From contig CM049306.1 of assembly GCA_026874595.1 (NCBI GenBank), positions 44,206,019-44,270,018 of the forward strand: a stretch of DNA of 64,000 bases, written 5' to 3'. The position numbers and the translations under genes are program-made. Position 1 is the stretch's first letter. Every line of letters starts with the position of its first letter. Below, piece after piece: positions 25,141-36,361 of the stretch. Under the pieces are notes generated by a model, which saw nothing but the letters and a program-made list of their open reading frames with translations, did not search any database and had not been told where the DNA came from. The stretch is from Sipunculus nudus (Eukaryota > Annelida > Sipuncula > Golfingiida > Sipunculidae).

Positions 25141-25454
25141 TATTTGGGTATAATATTGGGCCCCCAATGAAAATTTGGTTTCGCCGCCAATGGTAATTTA
25201 TATTGTGAAAATTTATTATGAAAAATATTTTACCGGAACTAGCCCCCCCCCCCCCCCCCTTTCCCCGCTCACACATTCTCCAGACAAACATGGCCCACGA
25301 GTGTTGTACGAGTGCCCGTTGTATCATTTCAGGTCTCAGCATATTAATTCCATTCTAAATTCATGCAAATAATTGACCATAGTCTTCATCCAGTGTATAG
25401 AAGCATGCCTCAAGGATTTAAGATGTAGGTCTTACTGTATTATCTATCTACATT

Positions 25455-25581
25455 TATCTCGTTCCCACGCGATAATTATCGCGTGGCCACGCGATAGTAT
25501 CGCGTGGGAACGAGATAATTATCGCGTGGCCACGAGATACTAACGCGTGGGAACGAGATACTATCTCGTGGGAACGAGATA
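25455..25581. repeat. Right arm array of 21/22-bp palindromic units
   Basis: This is the inverse of the left array, with about six units. CGCGTGGCCACGCG occurs at about 25490. The right array is about half the length of the left, so the arms have changed size independently. Confidence 0.9.
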
Positions 25582-25931
25582 AAAATAATTTTGTGCATGT
25601 CCTATACGAGCCACCGTACTGGGGGTCCCTGACACTGGGAAACCAATATGAGTTAACAGATCATTGAAGAGCCCTCACAGAATGCATAAGAGGCTTTTAG
25701 TTGATAAATACTCGTGACCGAACTCCACAATGTAACACTTGGCTGAACTGTTTTTTGGACGAGTTTACCAGACCATTAACCGTCATACGGTCATAGAAGT
25801 TCCATTTCCATATACTTACCTTGTTGTTCAATATCCGGGAAATGTGTCAAACCAAAAAAATAAGTATAAAAATAAATAATTATAATGAAGATGGCCTGTA
25901 CAATTATCATAATTGTCTGCTTTTACCATGG

Positions 25932-28815
25932 CAGCATAATGAAAATGTAGGGCTTAATTTTCAACAAGGCAAATGAAAATCTATCTTACATATTATATAA
26001 AAAACAGAAAGATTTAAGAATATTAGAAATAAGTCTCATTTTACAACATGTCAGACCGACTTATGGCGGTCAAGATCTATGGTCTCATGCGAAAATAGCC
26101 TCATTTGACAGCTTCTGATTGGATGTTGTCATTTAAAAACTGTAGAAACTTATAATCAGCTAAAACAACGGTCTCTACTCCTGCAGAGACACATCTGATC
26201 GGTCAGAGTCCAAAAATATTGTGGAATATTTTCTGGATATTTATTGTAAAATTCTTATTTTCCATATTAGGCCGTTACTTTCATATGCAACTTTCTAGGA
26301 AATAATTGAAGAAAATATAACTATAAAATCTTAAGAAAATTATAAACTAAAGCAGGTGGACAAGGGTTGGTGAAACAGAGTCTAATAAAAACACGAATTG
26401 CACCCAGAATGTTTATTATGGACGCTTTCTCGCTGGGACTTTATCACGGCGGTATAACAAATTTTTTGGTCGCAAAATACAATTACATCGGGTCCCCGAG
26501 TGGATGACTTATACCTCGTTTGAAAACAACAGGATGGTCAATGTATTACTTGCCTAGATAAGAAGCAAGTCGTCTCTGATGAATCTCTTAAATAACCATA
26601 ATACCAGTTCAGTTGAGGAAAAGGATTAAGAATTTCTTACCATATCAAGGACGTCTCCGAACACAGTTCTATACGGACCGTCTGGTAAGACATTTCATTA
26701 GACTGCGATGGATTTATCATATAACATAATGAAAATGACAGTTACCGAAAGCTCCTAAGCATCAAAAAGCAAGGTTAGTTGACTATGGATTAAATTACAA
26801 TTTTTGGTAGAAATATTTATTTTGCAGTTGTGACTGATTGATGGCTGTTCAAATAATACCGACCGTAAAAATTAAATTTTACTTGGTTTATGGCTGTCAG
26901 GTACAAACTTTTTAAAAAATCCTCGTGATGTTTCTCATCCAATTCACGTAAGTATATAGGTCTAGTATTGTACTTTGAAACGATAAATGAAAATGGTGCT
27001 TAACGTGCGTCGAGCGCCTGACACGATAGTGACTACCATATCGAAAAAAGAAACTGAAATTCAGAATTTTTACATTTCACTTAAATCGTGAAAATTACTG
27101 CTGAGCGAATCTGCGAAGTCAGATCGTCCCAAGTCTCAATTCCCACAGCTTTAGTGTCTGTAAAACCTTGAAACTCATTTTCTTTCTCCACGGCTGGGGT
27201 ATTTACACCTGGCCTTTCTCACACCCAGAACACTTTCCAATGATATGGACGAACAGATTCAACTGTAAACTACAGAGACTGCTCCAATACATAAGAGGGC
27301 CTCTGACAGAACTAAACTTTAAGAGAATAATACGAAAAAAGATTAGCTCAACCACAAATAAAAATATTAGAAGCTGCTTCGAACTCCGATTTTTCAAAAC
27401 CGATTCATAACTTTTCAAGTAAAGTAGCTCATATACAATTCAATCATCTCGCGCAACAAAATAATTTCTCTCAGATCGAGGAAAAAAAGTGACCCAAGGT
27501 TCATGATGCTCAGCTGACTAGAAAGACATTCCCAAGAGGAAATTTATCATCTGAATGCCTAATTTTGTAGGTGGTATCCCCATTCAACTGTAGAAATAAA
27601 CAGGAAGAAAAATTCCAGTATAATATGTCCAGCCATTCCACTATTATCAAGCCTTTTTGTATGCAGGATGCTGAGCTAAAAATGACCATGCACATTTACA
27701 TGAACATCACTGGATGTCAAGACAGAATATTCTAGGTCTAACAGGAAACTTTGACTGGAGATCTGCCTTGGACCTCCTTGGTTGTGAAGCTGGAAGATTC
27801 TAGATCTAACGGTTACGATTTGTGCCATGTTAACGACTGCTTCATCTGAATGTCTCAAAACAGAGGAAAAATGCGTTAAAATAAGAAAAAAGTACAGGTG
27901 GCGCCAACAGTCTTCAGGAAAAGATGAAACACTCCATGATCAATATGCATGAAAAAAACCCATGGCAATCAATGCATTAATTTTTCAGATACTAAAGCGT
28001 TTGTGACAAATTTTAAAATATTCTGGGGGGGGGGGGGGGGGGTAATTTTGAGCCCAAAAGTTCGGAGAATATAGGTCACAATGACCGAATTTCAGGTTTC
28101 CAATTAGCTTTTTTATGGACGTCCACTGGTGTTTACAACGTGAAAAGATTTTAGGCCTAGCGGTACAAGTTGTGTCTAATATGACTGACCGGGTGCTCAC
28201 AATCATGTTTTCCGCCTGAAGTTTGCAATTATAGGTCACCATGACATAATTTCAGGTTTAAAAAAAGACCTCTCTGAGTTAGAAGTTTCTAGGTCTAACG
28301 GTTATGATTTTTGTCCTGTTAACGGACTGTCTGCTTCATCTGAAGGTTTTAAAAATAGAGAAAAAATATTGCGTAAAAATCAGAAAAAAATTACAGGTGC
28401 GCCACCAGTCGTCAGGTAATGAAAAAAACACTCCATGATCAATTTGCATGGAAAGAATCGTGGCAATCAATGAATTAGTAATTCAGTAACTGGAGATTTT
28501 GTATCAATTTTTTTACCTATATTTATATTCGGGTTACTTTCGAGCCCCATAGCTCAGAGGATGTAGGTCACAGTGACCTAATTTCAGATTTCAAAGGAGC
28601 ATTTTATGGACATTATTTGATAAGTTAAAATATTCTAGTTCCAGCAGTTAGGATCTGCGCCCTGTTCACGGACGTACGGACAGGCGTACGGCACGACGGA
28701 CACATGGATGGACGACAGAATAGGGTGATTGTTATAGCTCAGGTGACTTTCAGTCAGCTTAGCTAAAAACAAACGGCGGCCTGAAAGCATAAATATACCC
28801 AAGATGAAGTCTCTA
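25932..28815 (+). repeat. Dispersed repeat family R2, copy 1, with a nested element
   Basis: The stretch matches 38272-40232 in the same orientation through many shared landmarks, including GCAGGTGGACAAGGGTTGG (26353) and ACGGCGGCCTGAAAGCATAA (28773). A reverse fragment of the same family lies at 60900-61090. Relative to copy 2 this copy carries an extra segment, 27489-28765. Divergence is clearly higher than between duplication copies A and B, so this is an older repeat. No protein frame survives in both copies. The type of element is unknown. Confidence 0.85.
27489..28765 (+). mobile_element. Pearl/Helentron-like element with ~500-bp core repeats, inserted in R2
   Basis: Two core units lie about 499 bases apart; for example CAATATGCATG at 27941 and CAATTTGCATG at 28440. 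Shorter blocks such as AGGTCACNATGACNTAATTTC recur at 28073, 28232 and 28566. The core is followed by ACGG-type repeats (CGGACGTACGGACAGGCGTA at about 28670) and an imperfect hairpin, AGCTCAGGTGACT..AGTCAGCTTAGCT, at 28735-28764. R2 copy 2 lacks the whole segment and joins GAGGTAAAA to the ACGGCGGCC flank, acting as an empty site. A G18 run occurs at 28025-28042. I infer a Helentron-related non-autonomous element by architecture only. Confidence 0.7.
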
Positions 28816-29007
28816 TTGAAAGTCAAACTTTTTTTTCAGTCAAACATCTAGTACGTTTGGTGGTACATTTCCATCTATCTTCAATCAATGCATGAAGATG
28901 TGGAACAGAGCTCTGGAAGTTGCTTCGCCTGTTGCTACGATTTAATTTATGAAATAAATAATTACTAGATCTAGATTTGATTTTTTTCATTAATTCGATA
29001 AACTTTA

Positions 29008-29889
29008 CCAATTACTAGGGCTGGGTATCGGTCCGCCTCTTCCGGTACAATACGTAATTCGATACCGATACGTATTGACGATACGTTTCATTTTTCTTTG
29101 TAAATCATTTCTTAATAAAAGCTCTGTTTCTTGTTTTTATATGTTTTTTTTTATTTTAACATACAACATATTTAGTATGCTATGCACTTAAGCAGTTTAA
29201 GCTTGATATTAAATGAATAAACCAACCAGTTGCTTTTAATTACTTCTTTGTATCCTTAGCACCCCCCCCCCCCCCCCCCGCACACACGTGTTTTATTGCA
29301 TTCGATGGGGAAGAACATAGGCTGTTTTTTTTGTCATGTAATTACAAAGTTTTATATAATTCTGTGAATATGAATCCCATTAGTCACTCTCCTGTTTGTA
29401 CAGGAATTGTCCCCAGGCTTTAACCATTTATTTGACATCTGATGTTGAACGCGGGAGTTCCGAGTAACCTATGACCGTTAAAAAATTTAGAGATTGAATG
29501 ACATATATAAAGATAAGATATTTACGTGAATGTACCCTGTTCCTTGTACCAATATGTGAGGTGAATAAAAGTTTCATTAATAAAGAGAAACGTTTTTATC
29601 ATTCTCCTATTATCGCTCACATGCGCCTGCTTGTCATGGAAGCACTGACGTGCATGCGTATATACATTTATTAACAAGTCCTAAAAGCCAAAGCAACAAC
29701 TATATAGGCTGCAGTGCATTTAGATTTATAAATCATCATGGTTATATGTAAAGTTAGAGTTAGAATGCTAATCATTAGCAAGCAATCGATACGACCAATA
29801 CAGCATGCAACGCATTTCGGTTATCGTATCGACGTCGTGTATCGATTCGTATCGATATATCGATATATTGATACAGCCCTACCAATTAC
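29008..29889. mobile_element. hAT-type non-autonomous transposon with perfect 8-bp target duplication
   Basis: The element runs from TAGGGCTGGGTATCG (29016) to ATACAGCCCTA (ending 29881), an inverted pair beginning TAGGGCTG. CCAATTAC flanks it on both sides (29008-29015 and 29882-29889). An 8-bp duplication and T/CAGGG-type ends are the hallmark of hAT elements. The subterminal regions are rich in GTATCGATACG-like words on both arms. The 866-bp interior has no transposase frame and holds a C18 run (29262-29279). It is therefore a deletion derivative or MITE moved by a transposase made elsewhere. Confidence 0.9.
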
Positions 29890-30646
29890 CGGTGATGAAA
29901 TGACCGGTGAATGATTTTTTTTTTCAATTGCAAGACAGGGAAGTAAAGAGGAGTTTGTTTCTATGCTTTAACTTTAAGTTCCTGTTCCCTTGGATTATGA
30001 GGAATCGCTTTCTTTTTAAACGTCCAAACTTTAACTCATATACAATGTCTCTGTCCCAAACATCTGCGCGGACTCATGGTGGTGAAGAGATACGAGGAGA
30101 TGGCGGTTCTTGTTTGGGCGGTTTGGAATATCTGTCTGTGTGGATAGTTATTTATCTCGATGGTATGTGTCCGGTCCACAGTATTTGTCTTAACCTCATT
30201 CCCTCCCTCCACTCCTTACAGAGAGCCAGCTGGTCTTTTTCAAGGCATTTTTGGCGACAATCCTCTAAAACGATACGACACAAATCCAGTTTTCTTATAT
30301 AAAGTAATTACTTCTTGCAAACTTAATTAAATCTAGTAGAACCTGGTAAGGTAATTAGTGAAAGATTGGATGACTCCCTTATATAATATTGAAAGGAGTG
30401 TTAAGGGTTATTTATTTTTTTAAAGGTTTTCTTGAGAAAAATCTGATTTTTACACGCCACATTCATCTCCCACTGAATGACAAAATTGTCTCTACCGTGA
30501 CTTCCTCTCCAAAAACACAACATCTAAACACGGTACCAAATGAAGCTGGACTGCTCCCGACACCAATCAACTACATGTTGAATGAGGGCCTATTCAGGGC
30601 AATGAATACACAAAACACATTTTCCATCGATGGAATCGTAAACACT
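29890..30646. other. Unique interval with the longest ORF of the window, unrecognised
   Basis: A 131-codon frame on the plus strand (29907-30302) begins right after the hAT element. Its start codon lies next to a T run and its composition changes midway. I see no domain or splice support and do not call a gene. Confidence 0.4.
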
Positions 30647-31038
30647 TTAAAGGGGCCCAATCGCCTATAAAGCATGTTGAATTTACACGGAAATAGCTTT
30701 TCCTTTAAAGCTATTGTCGCGCAGCCACAACTAGTGTCAATCAGGAGATGCCCTGACTGACTTGGGCAAAAATGTAATAAATATTCCGGCTGACTGAAAT
30801 ACCGCGTGTTGCGGCTCATAATCGGACCTCCGGTCACACGGCCTTGTTAGGGTAAACAGACACACATGGACTGTGTTTACCAACACGCAGAGCCATAACA
30901 AGGTGCTTAACAGCCATTTTGGCGGTACCGAGACTGTGCGAGACGTAATGTTTTTAGCTTGAAACTTTTGAATAAAGCAAATTGAACTAATTGTGTGGAT
31001 GAAAAGGTATATAATTGCTCCTGATTATGTCCCTTTAA
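30647..31038. mobile_element. TTAA-flanked MITE
   Basis: TTAA (30647-30650) precedes AGGGGCCCAATCGCCTATA. The other end, inverted, reads AGGGACATAATCAGGAGC and is followed by TTAA (31035-31038). A TTAA target is the signature of piggyBac-type transposition, although the usual CCC start is absent. The 384-bp body has no open frame of note. Confidence 0.65.
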
Positions 31039-32745
31039 AATAAAACCATATCATAACTTGTGTTTTATTAAGTACTTGCCTTTCCACTCACAGATGCGTA
31101 TTCAGGATAAAGAGAATTGTTTTTATGTGTTTATGACAGTCGATATTGATATTTTAAATTAACTAGAAGAATCGTGAAGGCAAGTGATATTAAAATAGCA
31201 AATGGCTCTAGCAGCAGTAAAATATATACATAAAGAAGGTATTTACAAGGTAAAGCTTTTAACAAGGTCATCATATAAGTTTTTTTTTATTATGAGATAA
31301 TGGCCTTTTGGCATTCTGAATTAAATGTTTCACCAACACGGGCTATAACGTTAAATCCTTGCCGGAGATGACTAAAAACAATTCATGCTCTTAGAGATAA
31401 GGTGCATGCATACTGGCAAGGTGTCAATATTCCTGAAATCGACAATCTCCTTGGCACGCGGATGTAAATTTCGGTGTCACAGGTGGTTCATCCTTGTGTA
31501 GTAAAAGATGTACGTTTCACTTGTGGTTTACTCTGATTTAATCCATGTTATTCCTAGGGTTGTCATTTGACAATTTTTACCATAGGATTACCAGAAAATG
31601 TTTGTTCTAAACTGTTTCTGGTCGCCAAAAATGTTTTTTGTACGTTGTGAACTTAGAGAGGAATATATTAAGGGCGGAAATATACATTAAACAATGCAAT
31701 ATAATAAAGGATGAAACATATTGAACGAGTAATGTATAAAATAAGAGCACACAGTGACCACATACCACCTCCGACAATGTATTAATTTAATGCAAGAAAA
31801 TAATCTCTATATAGTAGTGTGTTGCTATCAAACAGCTGCAACACCAGATGTCACTTCAAATGAATCACAGCTGCAAAGTCTGAAAAGAGAAACATTTTAA
31901 CAGACAAAAAGCCTGTATCATCATAATATGAATAACATAACCTTGAGTAGATAAGAGGTTTTTCATGTTATTCAGCTCAGGAACCTTTAATTTTCGTCAC
32001 GAGGTTGTTGCGCGGTAATGGTTTACGAGGGGAAGTAGCAACCTTTTAGATCATTTCCAGGTTTTCCAGCGGTAATCTGAAAAAAAAAGAGAAAAATGTA
32101 GATTTGCATGCAAGTTAATTACAAATAAAAATTGATTATAAAAGTTTAAGTGGTATTAAAACGGGAAATGATCAGACGTCTATAAAGTAGCTTTGTTATG
32201 ATATTTGAAAAAAAACAAAAAACTGTGACATTTAAACCTTTGAGTTCCAGTATAAATATCTTGTTTGGATCACAAGCAAGTAAAGTTTGCAACAGGAATC
32301 GTTCTTTCTCACCTCATATGGTGTGCATTTTGGTCGAATAAGTCGCGGGACATACAGCTAATAGCTGGTGAAAAACGTTTTTGTAGCCATGCAGATTTAA
32401 TATTTCCCAAATATTTAGGGATATAGGTTTTATAGTTCGCCTTTGTACATACAAGTCTAAATAAAATAGATTTCCGTGATTAGGCTTCGATGTATTCTCA
32501 CCGTTTTCTAGTTAGAGATCGTAACGTGTTTCTAATCCCTACGGCGTGTATATTAAGTGTGTGTACCGCAGGCACTTGACACGATTTTCGGGGTGGGGTC
32601 AATATAATAATCACTGGTGGACTCCTCGCCTAACCGTCGTAGCATATCAGATCTTTAATCAAGCTGGTTCCCTTATTTGAGTGCCTATTTATCCAAAGTA
32701 TGCCATTTTCGCTCAGAAACGCCTTAAAATAACTCATAATCGAAT
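31039..32745. other. No recognisable feature
   Basis: AT-rich, with no open frame long enough to consider and no repeat ends that I could pair. Confidence 0.5.
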
Positions 32746-32768
32746 GGGGGGGGGGGGGGGGGGGGGGG
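32746..32768. repeat. G23 homopolymer
   Basis: The longest G run in the window, directly left of a MITE end at 32773. C runs follow at 32809-32821 and 33869-33882. Confidence 0.95.
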
Positions 32769-32868
32769 CGCTCAGGGGCGTAGCCAAGAGGGGCCGCAGG
32801 GGGCCATGCCCCCCCCCCCCCGCCCGCTCGTATACAGTACTCGCCGTCCTTTCGGAATTTTACTTAAT

Positions 32869-32884
32869 ACACACACACACACAA

Positions 32885-32920
<36 letters not shown>
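32869..32920. repeat. (CA)n then (TA)n microsatellite
   Basis: CA at 32869-32895 passes directly into TA to 32920. Confidence 0.95.
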
Positions 32921-33147
32921 GCATTAAATCAGTGGCGGATATATGCTATCAGTGGCGGATCCAGAGGGGGCCCCCCGTTGAGCTGCTACATCTCTCATTT
33001 TATCATATTTCCGATTTTAGTGATTAATTTTCGTTTTACATTTTTCTTATGATTTATAAGGAATTAGACTTTATTTAATTTATCTGCAGTTACAAGTACT
33101 TTCAAATTTATTAACTGAATATAAGGATATTTATTAACAGCTGCGGA

Positions 33148-33297
33148 ACAACTGCAGATCGATCGAGCACCTGGCCCTGGTTGGGGTCGACCGTGAACAA
33201 TCTTACGGCTCCTCTGGTGATACCGGTACTCAAACTCGCAATCTGTGTTGAGCTCTTAGAAGTCCCGTGTGCTGTCGAAACCACGGAACCCGGTAAA
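33148..33297 (-). mobile_element. Degenerate member of the 4-kb tRNA-derived SINE family
   Basis: On the minus strand a B-box-like GCGAGTTTGAGTA is followed by GTAAGATTGTTCACGGTCGA and CCCAACCAGGG. This parallels the sequence after the B-box in the SINE at 3758-4130 and especially 61901-62261. The head is badly decayed. It is an independent insertion, unlike the three duplicated copies. Confidence 0.55.
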
Positions 33298-33770
33298 ATG
33301 CAAAGTTTAACATAATAATTCAGTTTATCAGTTATTCACCACGAGAATTACATTTAACAGATAATATTTTGATAGTTACAAACGTGATTGCGCTCTTGCG
33401 CCATTGACTCGTTTGAAAGCAATTGAATTTTTATATCCTAATTTTGAAGAAATATAAATATTAAATATTGAACCTCTCAACAGTTTGACTACATAACGCA
33501 TTGACATAAGGGAACAATATTTCAGGAACAGGAAATCCTTATTTTTTTTAGAAAATTGCCTGAAAATGTCCTCTTTACATTGTATATTCAAATATTTTCC
33601 CTATATGTGAGGGGGAAACCCCCTCCCATACCGTCCCCATGAACCTGTAACTTACCTTAATTACACCATGGTTCATAATTGAAAATATAAAAAAAAATAT
33701 ATATATATTTTCATACACGAAAATATATAAAGTATAGTAAAAATTTATAATAATAACAATAATAATAATA

Positions 33771-33772
<2 letters not shown>

Positions 33773-33823
<51 letters not shown>
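33773..33823. repeat. (TA)n microsatellite
   Basis: It is preceded by an (AAT)n stretch at 33748-33772. Confidence 0.95.
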
Positions 33824-33824
<1 letters not shown>

Positions 33825-33957
33825 TTGTATATATAACCGTTTTCCAGTTGCCCATACATGCAAATTAGCCCCCCCCCCCCCCACCCCCCGTTTTCGAATT
33901 TCTTGATCCGCCACTGATCATGCCCCCTCCCTTCCCTCAATCCTGGCAACGGCCCTG

Positions 33958-36361
33958 GCGCAGATATACACACAATCAAGAATGCAAAGGGAGAAATAGT
34001 GAGAGATTAATTTTCCATATATCACTCTCTTACCCAATACCTCATCAGCTTCTCTTGTCCAGCCCAGGAACGTTGGTATTAATGTACACAAGGGTGGGCA
34101 AACATTGATTACCCGTAATGAAAGGCCCTCATTCAATGTAACAATAAACCCCTTCCAAAGATTAGGGATTGAGAATTGACTACGCCCGAGTCAAGGCCGA
34201 TGTATAAATTTCCTTACGAAAACACTAGATAGAACAGTGCATTGCATAGAACAAAGCGATTTTAATTAAACCGCTATTTATTCTTGTGTAAAAACTAGCT
34301 ATAGAGGCAAACATCTACGACGCAAATTTATACATATCAACCAGTTATACTTTATGCCTAAAGAACAGACACCTTCTATGAAGGAAAAGTGTGTAAACAG
34401 ATAAAGTTAATATAGTGCAAAATTTCATTTTCCATTAATAAAATCCCATAGATAACTCTCAGATAATCCGGAAACAATCATTGACATTCATATATAAGAA
34501 AGTGGTTTTCTCTCAAGATTTATTTTATGACCCATTACTCGATAATAAACAATATTATTTCTGAAGCACTCCAAGCTGATATACCAAGTACACGGCAAGG
34601 CTACCAAACGTTTATCTGAATAACAGGCCACGCAGGTCGCCTGTCGTAAATAAGTGTGCCCCTAAAACAACTCCATGTATTATACTAGACGCACCTTCTC
34701 TTCCACGTGTGGCCAAAGAGCGTCATAAATTAGTCCAGATAAGCTACTTAACTGTGTATTGCCAGGCTGATCTGGTAACTACGTTCCCAGGGGGACAATG
34801 GATGAGTTTTCATTTGAAATGGATTACGTCATCTTCGCAAGGAAGAATACATCTTAGCAGCCTATAGTGAGTACTGCTGTGTAAATGTACGGCCAGTCTT
34901 CGAATATAACGTGATTTGATGACTCTCTTATGTCATCGTAAGCCTATTAAGTAAATACTCCGAACGAATGGTTTGTCGGGAGTACCGGCCCATTATCTGT
35001 CTACCCTAGATCTGGCGTTATATGACGATAAACATTCCACGCAGTAAATAGGGTTTGCAATTCTTATGCATGGCCATTGATTATTCTATTATTATTGGAA
35101 AACGACCGCTAATTAAGTGGAAAAGTAATATTACCAAGATCCAGTGGCATTACGTTCAAGATCAATACTTCTTCACAAAACAATGTTGTTTTACTTTGGG
35201 TGTTTTTTATGAGGGAGAGAGAGAGAGAGGGATGCCAAGGATCATATCGTTAAAAAAGCTGACATAATTTACGGTTTTCGCCTCCAATAAACGCAAATGT
35301 AGTATAGGCGATTAGCTTTTGAAGAGAAAGAGTTGCTAAATTTTAAAAATAAAAATACATTAATAACAGAAAATTTTATTCGAGACTGCCTATCTTATAT
35401 AAGAAAAAATATCTTCTGTGCTTATATGAGGGTGGTCGGAACTTGCGTTGATTATTAAAAGTGCTCCTTTTTTCTCACCATTCCGGCTTACATAAGTGAA
35501 AATATGATGTTTGGCATTATATATCAACCAGTAATTATTTTTTTTAAATAATACACTCAAAACACGTAACAACATTTTGTGACTATGTTGCAATGTAATA
35601 TCTTTAATCCGTTTTATTTAAGCCCCCTATTAAAATTGATTGTTGTCAACGTTGCTTTTACCGTTATTGCTGCTTCATACCTTGATCCGATCAAATGACG
35701 TCCTGGGTCACAGGGATACTGAAATGTTTCCCCATGGGCCGGTGGAATAAACAAAATGTTAATTTCTGTTGGCGGCTGTTTTGGACAAAATAATGATACG
35801 AGTGGCCTGATTGTGGTAAATTTGAGCCGCTTTCATGCTAATTCCCAAAGCCATAGTTTCACCTTTGTCATATGCTATAACGGACACCAGGGTCGCAGAT
35901 ATCTGTAGATATTATGTTTCGGATGTCTCTAAGGCCTCTACTGTTTTTCAAATAGCATACCCAACCTGGTGCAAAGATAAGATTTCTTTAAGACAAATAT
36001 TTACTTTTTAAGTGTCTGTGCCACAGCTTTTTAATTTTTTATATATATATTTGGCTTAGTATTTCTTTTGTCTTGTAATGGCTGCCGCATTGCTGTCAGT
36101 CTCATTTTAGGGGGACTAATTTATATACCACAGTACAGTTTTGTTTTTCTTAAAATATTATGATGTTTGAGCTTTTTTTTTTATTCTAAAAACCTTTGCT
36201 TACTCCTGTACACAAGTGGCGATCAGTTTCCACCGGACGCGATTAGACGGGCGCAGTCGATGCCGCAGTTAAGGCTTATTTTTTTTCAGATGACAGAGCC
36301 AACAAACTTGTTCTCAGTGTGTCGCAACGCTTATGACAGGTACTGCCATCACGCGGCAAAT
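33958..36361. other. No recognisable feature
   Basis: Only short frames occur. A GAGAGAGAGAGAG run lies at 35214-35229. Confidence 0.5.

Larger units (their letters stand above)
24394..25188. mobile_element. Nested MITE with GGCGGCGAAACC terminal repeats
   Basis: GGCGGCGAAACC at 24394-24405 is answered by its inverse at 25177-25188. G and C runs (24409-24423, 24437-24448, 24461-24475, and a C run just outside at 25243-25259), (CA)n/(TA)n and a TA-rich block fill it. It sits wholly inside the fold-back element, so it or its microsatellites arrived later. No clean target duplication was seen. Confidence 0.6.
23547..25623. mobile_element. 2.07-kb fold-back element with palindromic repeat arms
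   Basis: The two ends are inverted copies. The left end starts GTACGGTGGCTCGTATAGGA at 23551 and the right end finishes with its inverse at 25619. About 40 bases inside each end, a tandem array begins (left 23591-23848, about 12 units; right 25455-25581, about 6 units). Its units alternate 21 and 22 bases, pairing TATCTCGTTCCCACGAGATA-type and CGCGTGGCCACGCG-type near-perfect palindromes. TGGG occurs directly outside both ends (23547-23550 and 25620-25623), a possible 4-bp target duplication. The 1.6-kb interior has no coding sequence and hosts further small elements and microsatellites. The layout matches fold-back (FB/TU-like) non-autonomous transposons; I cannot name the family. Confidence 0.85.
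32950..33916. mobile_element. Nested MITE with CAGTGGCGGATC ends
   Basis: CAGTGGCGGATCCAGA (32950) is answered by TTGATCCGCCACTG (ending 33916). A third copy of the end, CAGTGGCGGATA, lies at 32930, so two elements may have inserted side by side. It encloses a degenerate SINE, a TA microsatellite and a C run. No target duplication could be fixed. Confidence 0.65.
32773..33957. mobile_element. MITE with CAGGG(G/C)CGT(A/T)GCCA ends, containing another MITE
   Basis: The left end is CAGGGGCGTAGCCAAGAGGG. The right end, inverted, is CAGGGCCGTTGCCAGGATTG (ending 33957). These are typical hAT-type termini. No 8-bp target repeat is evident, perhaps because the left flank is a G run. The interior is occupied by a second element and microsatellites. 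Confidence 0.6.

Noticed and set aside
29907-30302. 131-codon frame, the longest in the window
   Set aside because: It starts in a T run next to a transposon, changes composition midway, and has no recognised motif.
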